Source: Flavobacterium sp. (GTDB lineage Bacteria; Bacteroidota; Bacteroidia; Flavobacteriales; Flavobacteriaceae). From it: a DNA stretch of 64,000 bases. The position numbers were made by a program, and so were the translations under genes. Numbering within the stretch: position 1 is the stretch's first letter; every line of letters starts with the position of its first letter. Location of the stretch: the NCBI RefSeq assembly GCF_017744675.1, contig NZ_JAGIAV010000004.1, forward strand, positions 1,119,033 through 1,183,032, in the 5' to 3' direction. Below the pieces are notes generated by a model. The model made no database searches and had not been told where the DNA came from. It saw only the letters and a list, made by a program, of their open reading frames with translations. Below, one piece after another: positions 58,379 through 64,000 of the stretch.

Positions 58379-59452
58379 ATGACATTAGAAACAAAAAAAA
58401 GTGTTTTTGTTGAATTAGGAAAATTTTTAAGTCAGTTTTCTGAAAGCGCTTCTGCGCAAAAATCTGACGTTTTATATAATGACATCTTTTTTGATGATTT
58501 CGAAAATCTAATTCGCCTTTCGCAATCTCATAACGGATGGTATACTCCTGAACAGGTATATTTCTCCATACAGTCATGGGCCGAAGCGCTAACGGCAGAA
58601 AATATAGACAAATGGCTTTCGGCTTATTCCTTCGACTTCGCTCAGGATGACGAAAATGGAAAAACTGTCGCTTTAATTCTAGCTGGAAATATTCCATTAG
58701 TCGGTTTCCATGATTTTTTATCTGTAATCATTACAGGAAATAAAGCTTTAATAAAAACTTCTTCAAACGATCAGCATTTATTGCCGTTTTTGGCTAAATA
58801 TTTAATTGCTGTTGATGAAAATTTGAAAGAAAGCATCACTTTCGTGGAAGGAAAACTAGAAAACTTCGATGCTGTAATCGCAACAGGAAGCAATAATACT
58901 TCTCGTTATTTTGAATATTATTTTAAAGACAAGCCTTCTATTATTCGTAAAAACAGAAATTCGGCTGCGATTTTAACCGGAAAAGAAACCAGTGAAGAAC
59001 TAGAGGCACTTGGCGAAGATATTTTTAGATATTTTGGTTTAGGATGCCGAAATGTTTCTAAACTTTTCATTCCGAAAGACTACTCTTTTGAGGCATTTTT
59101 TCAAGCTATCTTCAAATACCAAGATGTTATTCATTATGAAAAATACGCTAATAATTATGACTATAATAAAGCGGTATTTTTAATGAGTAATTTCAAATTA
59201 TTAGACAACGGATTCTTGACTTTAAAAGAAGATTCAAGTTACGCTTCACCTATTTCGAGCGTCTTTTATGAATACTACGAAAACCTTGAAGACCTTAAAA
59301 AACGCCTTCAGGAAGACACAGATCAAATTCAGTGCATTGTTAGCAGTAATTTAACCACAAATAGTACAGCGTTTGGAGAAACCCAAAAACCTCAATTGTG
59401 GGATTACGCAGATAATGTCGATACTATAACGTTTTTGTTAACAACAAAGTAA
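58379..59452 (+). CDS. Acyl-CoA reductase (LuxC-like)
   Basis: 357 residues. The core has VALILAGNIPLVGFHDFLSV (about 97-116), a conserved block of the family, a cofactor region SDDQHLLPF-like in the middle, and the active-site cysteine in FRYFGLGCRNVSKLFIP near 223. It reduces acyl-CoA to aldehyde. Residues 84-92 read SFDFAQDDE and are encoded by the interspersed repeat CTTCGACTTCGCTCAG (58631-58645), inserted in frame between WLSAY and GKTVALI; relatives have a short, different linker there. It is followed by serC and serA, an order common in Bacteroidota. Confidence 0.85.
   Translation: MTLETKKSVFVELGKFLSQFSESASAQKSDVLYNDIFFDDFENLIRLSQSHNGWYTPEQVYFSIQSWAEALTAENIDKWLSAYSFDFAQDDENGKTVALILAGNIPLVGFHDFLSVIITGNKALIKTSSNDQHLLPFLAKYLIAVDENLKESITFVEGKLENFDAVIATGSNNTSRYFEYYFKDKPSIIRKNRNSAAILTGKETSEELEALGEDIFRYFGLGCRNVSKLFIPKDYSFEAFFQAIFKYQDVIHYEKYANNYDYNKAVFLMSNFKLLDNGFLTLKEDSSYASPISSVFYEYYENLEDLKKRLQEDTDQIQCIVSSNLTTNSTAFGETQKPQLWDYADNVDTITFLLTTK
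58627..58653. repeat. In-frame copy of an interspersed repeat inside the acyl-CoA reductase gene
   Basis: TTCCTTCGACTTCGCTCAGG then ATGACGA, the same core as the spacer copies at 52164-52238 and close to that at 56405-56430. It adds the peptide SFDFAQDDE to the protein without shifting the frame. Such protein-coding copies of intergenic repeats are unusual; they resemble the palindromic elements found inside genes of Rickettsia. Confidence 0.85.
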
Positions 59453-59545
59453 TAAATTGTTTAATTATTTCGAATATTTTAACGCTTTTTCGGCTCTGAT
59501 TACCGAAATTTGCATCTTTAAAATTTTCGACTATTAACAACAACC

Positions 59546-60616
59546 ATGAAAAAACACAACTACAGCGCAGGACCAAGTATTTTACCTCAGGAAGTTTTTG
59601 AGAAGGCATCTAAAGCAATTTTAAATTTTAATGATTCAGGGTTATCTATCCTTGAAATCTCGCACCGAAGCAAAGATTTCGTTGCAGTTATGGAGGAAGC
59701 TCGTTCCCTTGCTTTAGAATTATTAGGTCTTCAAGGAAAAGGTTATCAGGCTTTATTTTTACAAGGTGGTGCCAGTACAGCATTCTTAATGGCTCCTTAC
59801 AACTTAATGAAAGAAAACGGAAAAGCAGCTTATTTAGACTCGGGAACGTGGGCAACTGCGGCGATTAAAGAGGCTAAACTTTTCGGTGAAACTGTTGTCG
59901 TAGCTTCTTCAAAAGAAGACAATTATACTTATGTTCCAAAAGGTTACGAAATTCCAGCTGATGCTGATTATTTCCACTGCACAAGTAACAATACCATCTT
60001 TGGAACGCAAATGAAAGAATTCCCATCAACAAATGTTCCTGTTGTATGCGATATGAGTTCTGATATTTTTTCACGTCAATTAGATTTCTCTAAATTTGAC
60101 TTAATCTATGCTGGAGCTCAAAAAAATATGGGACCTGCTGGAACTACTTTAGTAGTGGTAAAAGAAGAAATCTTAGGCAAAAACGGAAGAACTATTCCTA
60201 GCATGCTAGATTACGCTAAACACATTAAAGGAGAAAGTATGTACAATACTCCACCTGTATTTGCTGTTTATGTTTCTCTTCTAACTTTACAATGGATTAA
60301 AGAAAAAGGCGGAATCGCTGCTGTTGAAAAATTAAACAATGCTAAAGCAGAATTACTTTACGCAGAAATCGACAGAAACCCATTGTTCAAAGGTGCTGCA
60401 AAAGTAGAAGATCGTTCTAATATGAACGTTACTTTCTTATTGAACAACCCAGAGCACACAGAAACTTTTGACGCTTTATGGAAAGCTGCAAACATTTCTG
60501 GATTGCCAGGACACCGTTCTGTTGGTGGCTACAGAGCTTCTATCTACAACGCTATGCCAATTGAAAGCGTTCAGGTTTTAGTTGATGTAATGAAAGCATT
60601 AGAAACTAAAGTTTAG
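59546..60616 (+). CDS. serC: Phosphoserine aminotransferase
   Basis: 356 residues. PLP enzyme making phosphoserine from 3-phosphohydroxypyruvate and glutamate, the second step of serine synthesis. Seen: NYSAGPSILPQEVFEKA at the start, LFLQGGASTAFLMAPYN (about 69-85), CDMSSDIFSRQLD and the PLP lysine in IYAGAQKNMGPAG (about 190-202). The C-terminal substrate-binding region GLPGHRSVGGYRASIYNAMP is intact. It lies between the acyl-CoA reductase and serA on one strand, so the serine pathway enzymes are grouped. Confidence 0.95.
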   Translation: MKKHNYSAGPSILPQEVFEKASKAILNFNDSGLSILEISHRSKDFVAVMEEARSLALELLGLQGKGYQALFLQGGASTAFLMAPYNLMKENGKAAYLDSGTWATAAIKEAKLFGETVVVASSKEDNYTYVPKGYEIPADADYFHCTSNNTIFGTQMKEFPSTNVPVVCDMSSDIFSRQLDFSKFDLIYAGAQKNMGPAGTTLVVVKEEILGKNGRTIPSMLDYAKHIKGESMYNTPPVFAVYVSLLTLQWIKEKGGIAAVEKLNNAKAELLYAEIDRNPLFKGAAKVEDRSNMNVTFLLNNPEHTETFDALWKAANISGLPGHRSVGGYRASIYNAMPIESVQVLVDVMKALETKV

Positions 60617-60721
60617 TTTTCAGCCTCTCACAGTTTACAAAAAAAGAAAAATCAAATAGTTGGTGATCGATTAAATAAATAAACGATTTAACGATTAACC
60701 AAATAAAACAAAATAAATACA

Positions 60722-61672
60722 ATGAAAGTATTAGCAAATGACGGAATTTCTAAAAGCGGAATTCTAGCCTTAGAAAAAGGTGGTTTTGAAGTTATCACGA
60801 CAAAAGTAGCTCAAGAACAAGTAGCTAACTATATAAATGACAACAATATTGACGTAATTTTAGTTCGTAGTGCAACTAAAGTTCGTAAAGATATTATCGA
60901 TGCTTGTCCTGGAATCAAAATCATCGGTCGTGGTGGTGTTGGTATGGATAATATTGATGTAGATTACGCAAAAAGCAAAGGGATTCATGTAATTAATACT
61001 CCAGCTTCATCTTCAGAATCTGTTGCTGAATTAGTATTCGGACACTTATTCTCTGGTGTACGTTTTTTACATGACTCTAACAGAAATATGCCTCTTGAAG
61101 GAGATTCAAACTTTGACGGTTTGAAAAAAGCTTACGCTAACGGAACTGAATTAAGAGGAAAAACTTTAGGTATTGTTGGTATTGGTCGTATCGGACAAGC
61201 TACTGCAAAAATGGCTCTTGGTCTTGGAATGAAAGTTATCGCTGCTGATAGCTTTATCCCTCAAGTTGATGTAAAAGTTGAATTTTTCGACGGACAGTCA
61301 ATCACAACTACAATCGTTTCTCAATCTTTAGAATCTTTATTTAAAGAAGCTGATTTCATCACATTACACGTTCCTGCTCAAGATGGTTACATTATTGGAG
61401 AAAAAGAACTTGAAATCATGAAAGACGGAGTTGGAATCGTAAACTGTGCGCGTGGTGGCGTTATTGATGAAGTAGCGTTAGTAAAAGCTTTGGATTCAGG
61501 AAAAGTTGCTTTTGCTGGTTTAGACGTTTTTGAAAGCGAGCCAAAACCAGAAATGGCAATCTTAATGCACTCAAAAATCTCTTTAACTCCACATATCGGA
61601 GCTGCTACAGGAGAAGCACAAGACAGAATTGGTACTGAATTAGCATCACAAATTATTACTTTGTTAAGCTAA
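60722..61672 (+). CDS. serA: D-3-phosphoglycerate dehydrogenase
   Basis: 316 residues, the short form without an ACT domain. NAD-binding fold motif GIVGIGRIGQATAKMALGLG (about 149-168), catalytic arginine region NCARGGVIDEVALVKAL (about 241-257) and the catalytic histidine with its glutamate partner in SLTPHIGAATGEAQDR (about 290-305). It starts the serine pathway from 3-phosphoglycerate; serC, the next enzyme, lies upstream. The spacer upstream (60617-60721) carries AACGATT-type words. A strong terminator follows. Confidence 0.95.
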   Translation: MKVLANDGISKSGILALEKGGFEVITTKVAQEQVANYINDNNIDVILVRSATKVRKDIIDACPGIKIIGRGGVGMDNIDVDYAKSKGIHVINTPASSSESVAELVFGHLFSGVRFLHDSNRNMPLEGDSNFDGLKKAYANGTELRGKTLGIVGIGRIGQATAKMALGLGMKVIAADSFIPQVDVKVEFFDGQSITTTIVSQSLESLFKEADFITLHVPAQDGYIIGEKELEIMKDGVGIVNCARGGVIDEVALVKALDSGKVAFAGLDVFESEPKPEMAILMHSKISLTPHIGAATGEAQDRIGTELASQIITLLS

Positions 61673-61696
61673 GTAATTAAAAAATAGATTATCTTT

Positions 61697-61732
61697 AAAG
61701 GGATTTACTACTTATTTGTAGTAAATCCCTTT
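61697..61732 (+). terminator. Terminator after serA
   Basis: AAAGGGATTTACTA (61697-61710), loop CTTATTTG, TAGTAAATCCCTTT (61719-61732): a 14-bp perfect stem followed by CTTTTTTA. Its right half overlaps the -33 region of the next promoter. Confidence 0.85.
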
Positions 61733-61749
61733 CTTTTTTATTAATTTTG
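61715..61749 (+). promoter_or_regulatory. Promoter of the DUF937-like gene
   Basis: TTTG (61715-61718) lies in the loop of the serA terminator, 23-nt spacer, TAATTTTG (61742-61749), then 26 nt to the ATG at 61776. The -33 box sits inside the terminator hairpin, so folding of the serA transcript and initiation at this promoter share the same DNA. Confidence 0.5.
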
Positions 61750-61775
61750 ACGTGTAATTTTAAACCCTAAATATC

Positions 61776-62339
61776 ATGTTTGAACAATTAACCCAATTAG
61801 TACAGCAATACGGAGGCGATGCTGTGGTAAACAATAGCGCTGTCCCAAACGAACATAATGAAGCCGTAATAAGCGAAACAAGCAATTCTATTTTTGAGGG
61901 ATTAAAAAAGATTGTTTCTGAAGGCGGAACCGATCAAATTGCCGGATTATTTAATGGCACCACTCCTATCGATAGCTCAAATCCTGTTGTACAGCAAATT
62001 CAACAGCAATTAACGGGAAGTCTTGGAGAGAAATTCGGATTGAGCAGTGCAGATTCAAGCGGAGTTGCTTCCAACTTGATTCCTCAGATTTTAGGTTCTT
62101 TAGTGAATAAAGCAAAAGATCCAAACGACAGCAGTTTTCAAATCTCAGACATTATAAATTCAATCTCAGGAAACAGCGGACAAGCTTCTGGAATAATGGA
62201 TACCATTTCTAAATACGGAATGCAATTTGGCCTAGACCAAAACAACGACGGAAAAGTTGACGTTGCAGACGTACTAGTAGTTACAAAAAGCAAAGGAGGA
62301 ATCGCAGGATTCATCGGGAAGTTGTTTGGGAGCAAATAA
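61776..62339 (+). CDS. DUF937-like protein with a calcium-binding loop
   Basis: 187 residues, no signal peptide. Predicted mostly helical. The middle has LIPQILGSLVNKAKDPND and SSFQISDIINSISG, matching DUF937-type proteins, and near the C-terminus FGLDQNNDGKVDVADVLVV (about 150-168) is a dockerin/EF-hand-like D-x-N-x-D-G loop. The end is glycine rich (GGIAGFIGKLFGSK). DUF937 members are cytoplasmic or secreted proteins of unknown role. A small acidic protein such as this could bind calcium and pack against a partner. Followed by a word-repeat spacer. Confidence 0.75.
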   Translation: MFEQLTQLVQQYGGDAVVNNSAVPNEHNEAVISETSNSIFEGLKKIVSEGGTDQIAGLFNGTTPIDSSNPVVQQIQQQLTGSLGEKFGLSSADSSGVASNLIPQILGSLVNKAKDPNDSSFQISDIINSISGNSGQASGIMDTISKYGMQFGLDQNNDGKVDVADVLVVTKSKGGIAGFIGKLFGSK

Positions 62340-62340
62340 A

Positions 62341-62486
62341 GATACTAAGATACTAAGCTTCTGAGATGCTAAGTTTTTTTATACACATATTCTAAAGTGG
62401 TTTGCTATGCAAACCACTTTTTTTTATACAAGAAATTCAAAACCTTAGAAACTTAGCATCTCAGAAGCTTAGAATCTTAGAAGGAT
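62341..62486. repeat. Octamer-word inverted repeat enclosing a terminator
   Basis: ATACTAAG, ATACTAAG, CTTCTGAG, ATGCTAAG run in 8-nt phase from 62342. A 24-bp perfect inverted repeat joins 62353-62376 to 62449-62472, and inside it AAAGTGGTTTGC (62394-62405), loop TAT, GCAAACCACTTT (62409-62420) with a T-run forms an intrinsic terminator for the DUF937-like gene. The same word sequence, including TTCTGAGATGCTAAGTTTTT, occurs in the array at 23.2-23.5 kb. Confidence 0.9.
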
Positions 62487-62531
62487 GTTAAACCCCATCC
62501 TCTTTTCATCAAATATTCGTAAATTTAAGAC

Positions 62532-62966
62532 ATGAAAAAAGGCATTTCCATATTAATTGTTTTATTTACCATTATTGCGTGTTCTACAGCTTCTAAGAAT
62601 ATTGCGAGCACTGATGTTGCTACAAACAAAAAAGGAAGTGATACTGTCAGAATTGCAAATGATTCTTTAGAATACGAAGTCATTATTATCGATAACGGAT
62701 TTTCAAACTGGCTTGCCTCTCGCGCCTATCCGCGAAACTATCACTCTTTGCAATATCTTGAAAACAAAAACAATCTGTATGTAACCGAATGGAATAATCG
62801 TGTCTTACAGCCGCAACGCTACAATCCGAATTTGTACGAAATGTCTATTGACTACCGCCCAGATATTCATTACGGCTACGAAGTAAATTACTTAATTTAC
62901 AATTACATGATTTATTTTCAAAATACTTACAAACAAAAGCTTTGGGGTTATGTTCCGTCAAGATAA
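62532..62966 (+). CDS. DUF6146-like lipoprotein
   Basis: 144 residues. Lipoprotein signal MKKGISILIVLFTIIAC with the cysteine at 17, followed by STASKNIAS, without an acidic export signal, so probably on the inner face of the outer membrane. The rest is a compact domain with DSLEYEVIIIDNGFSNWL, NYHSLQYLENKNNLYVTEWN and a C-terminal region rich in tyrosine. This matches the flavobacterial DUF6146 family. No enzyme motif. The next gene starts 30 bp later behind its own promoter and a palindromic operator candidate. Confidence 0.75.
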   Translation: MKKGISILIVLFTIIACSTASKNIASTDVATNKKGSDTVRIANDSLEYEVIIIDNGFSNWLASRAYPRNYHSLQYLENKNNLYVTEWNNRVLQPQRYNPNLYEMSIDYRPDIHYGYEVNYLIYNYMIYFQNTYKQKLWGYVPSR

Positions 62967-62971
62967 TATGC

Positions 62972-62994
62972 TATATTTGTAATCATTACAAATA
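62972..62994 (+). promoter_or_regulatory. -7 box and 8-1-8-like palindrome upstream of the DUF6787-like gene
   Basis: TATATTTG (62972-62979) is a -7 box whose end overlaps ATTTGTAATCATTACAAAT (62975-62993), where TTGTAAT-C-ATTACAA is a 7-1-7 inverted repeat of the type bound by Fur, Zur or PerR repressors. It covers the expected transcription start. No Fur-family gene lies in the window. Confidence 0.5.
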
Positions 62995-62996
62995 GC

Positions 62997-63299
62997 ATGG
63001 ACAGATTAAAAAAACGTTGGGGAATCAACTCCAATTTACAAGCCATAATTATCATTATCGTTTTTGCCATTACTGGATCGGCATCTGCGTGGCTGTCTAA
63101 ACCTTTTTGCGTTTGGCTAGGAATTACAAAAGAAGATTTTGGAGGCTGGTTTACGCTCATACGCCTTATCATTATCTTCCCTATCTATCAAGTATTATTG
63201 GTTGCTATCGGAACTGTTTTTGGACAGTTTAAATTCTTTTGGAACTTCGAAAAGAAAATGCTTAAAAATATGGGACTTGGTTTTTTATTTAAGAACTAA
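62997..63299 (+). CDS. DUF6787-like small membrane protein
   Basis: 100 residues. Two hydrophobic segments (about 15-33, NLQAIIIIIVFAITGSASAW, and about 57-76, IRLIIIFPIYQVLLVAIGTV), then GQFKFFWNFEKKMLKNMGLG with a basic amphipathic end. It matches the flavobacterial DUF6787 family of unknown role. The two helices and the charged tail suggest a membrane-anchored partner protein. It is preceded by the palindromic operator candidate at 62975-62993 and is convergent with the small membrane gene at 63326. Confidence 0.75.
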   Translation: MDRLKKRWGINSNLQAIIIIIVFAITGSASAWLSKPFCVWLGITKEDFGGWFTLIRLIIIFPIYQVLLVAIGTVFGQFKFFWNFEKKMLKNMGLGFLFKN

Positions 63300-63325
63300 T
63301 TTGCTTCTATATTTTACAGCTCTTT

Positions 63326-63610
63326 TTACTTTTTCTGAAAAAAATAAGTATAAATCCAAGTCAAAGTAAAAGACGGAATCACATCTGTAAAAGGCAATAT
63401 TTCTTCTAGAAAAGTTAAAACACCTGCAACCTTCCCTACTCTTCCCTTATACATTCTGGCCATAATTATAGCAGCAATAGGTGCCCAAACTACATCTGAA
63501 AACTCACCTAAAAACGGAATCGAAAACGAAATCATACCAATTCCGTCCAAAACCAACCCAATAAGCAGTTTTGACATTCTATTATCTTCTACAATTTCTA
63601 AATCTTGCAT
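63326..63610 (-). CDS. Small membrane protein of unknown function
   Basis: 94 residues. The N-terminal 12 residues are acidic and soluble; then hydrophobic segments at about 13-35 (MSKLLIGLVLDGIGMISFSI), 42-53 and 64-90 (ending TWIYTYFFQKK). The pattern of Asp/Glu inside otherwise hydrophobic segments resembles small flavobacterial membrane proteins of unknown role. It is convergent with the DUF6787-like gene. Seen only as a conserved-looking open frame with good start context; not assigned to a family. Confidence 0.65.
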   Translation of the reverse strand: MQDLEIVEDNRMSKLLIGLVLDGIGMISFSIPFLGEFSDVVWAPIAAIIMARMYKGRVGKVAGVLTFLEEILPFTDVIPSFTLTWIYTYFFQKK

Positions 63611-63714
63611 AACACATTCATTTTTAAGTTAATCGAAATTAAAAATTATTCCTGAAACTCCATTATTTCTTTTCTAAATTTAATTTCCATGATTCCCATA
63701 TCAATTTACGTACC

Positions 63715-63770
63715 GATTTTAGATTTTAGATTTTAAAAATCGCTCCACTTTTTTTGGAATTTGGAATTTC
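63715..63770. repeat. Second copy of the GATTTTA/AATCGCTCC repeat element
   Basis: Two GATTTTA units followed by GATTTTAAAAATCGCTCC, a T-run and GGAATTTGG (63715-63765), nearly identical to 12920-12957. Downstream, GGAATTT and TTGATATTGATATTGA repeats continue to about 63830. This 258-bp spacer (63611-63868) holds no gene. Confidence 0.85.
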
Positions 63771-63868
63771 TATTTTGGAATTTCACAATTGACTTTTGAT
63801 ATTGATATTGAGTTTTGTAATTTGATATTGATTATAATCTTCGTTTCTTTGTAAAAACAGTTTCATTA

Positions 63869-64000
63869 CATGATACACGCAAAAAACATACATAAATTCT
63901 ACGACAAACTTGAAGTTTTAAAGGGAGTCGATTTACATATTAAAAAAGGAGAAATTGTTTCTATCGTTGGCGCTTCGGGCGCTGGAAAAACAACTTTACT
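63869..64000 (+). CDS. lolD: ABC transporter ATP-binding protein, LolD-like (cut by window edge)
   Basis: Partial: 44 codons from the ATG at 63869 to the window end. The start [20 protein letters not shown] and [14 protein letters not shown] (Walker A, about 31-44) match the LolD subgroup, which powers the LolCDE complex that lifts lipoproteins out of the inner membrane towards the outer membrane. The Walker B and signature motifs lie beyond the edge, so the LolD name rests on the N-terminal pattern only. Given the many lipoproteins in this window, a Lol ATPase would fit. Confidence 0.75.

Overview
The window is AT-rich and reads as a chromosome segment of a Flavobacterium-like member of the Bacteroidota. 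Support comes from promoters with a TAnnTTTG -7 box and a TTG-type -33 box, the near absence of Shine-Dalgarno sites, several lipoproteins with an acidic tract after the lipobox cysteine, TonB-dependent receptors with an N-terminal carboxypeptidase-regulatory-like domain, membrane-anchored AraC regulators, and small flavobacterial DUF families (DUF6452, DUF6048, DUF6095, DUF6146, DUF6787). No rRNA, tRNA, CRISPR array, prophage or insertion sequence was seen.

Layout. 1-8.6 kb is a lipopolysaccharide core / surface-glycan locus: six intact glycosyltransferases plus a cut one, a polysaccharide deacetylase and a Kdo/WaaP-type LPS kinase with a decayed second copy of its 5' end. 8.7-26.3 kb is mostly housekeeping: tsaC, a cysteine desulfurase, the cysteine pair cysE-cysM, an aldo/keto reductase, a sensor histidine kinase, rlmD with two envelope genes, a THUMP methyltransferase and a ZIP transporter. 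26.4-31.3 kb pairs an outer-membrane receptor with two tandem membrane-bound AraC regulators. 31.4-35.0 kb holds murQ, a RelE/ParE toxin-antitoxin pair overlapping a Qnr-like pentapeptide-repeat gene, a DinB-like gene with a hidden 53-residue membrane protein, and a structured intergenic RNA candidate. 35.2-41.3 kb holds a cNMP/CBS/DUF294 signalling protein with a DnaQ-like exonuclease, a PhoX-like lipoprotein and a di-haem peroxidase. 41.4-47.1 kb encodes topoisomerase IV (parE, parC) with a DUF1016 nuclease gene between the subunits. 47.2-58.2 kb holds pncB, envelope proteins, ychF, a large TonB receptor and a ferredoxin. 58.4-61.7 kb is an acyl-CoA reductase followed by serC and serA. The window ends in a LolD-like ABC ATPase cut by the edge.

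The least explained material is intergenic. At least nine spacers carry short words repeated with an 8-nt (sometimes 7-nt) phase, often with complementary arms making long hairpins; the word differs between sites, but some words recur tens of kb apart. A second interspersed repeat (core CTTCGACTTCGCTCAG) occurs in spacers and once in frame inside the acyl-CoA reductase gene. A third is a chain of small palindromes with an exact 43-bp duplication at 51.1-51.3 kb. These repeat families, the toxin/pentapeptide overlap and the decayed kinase copy are the main leads. Product names rest on motifs and recalled family features; no database search was possible.
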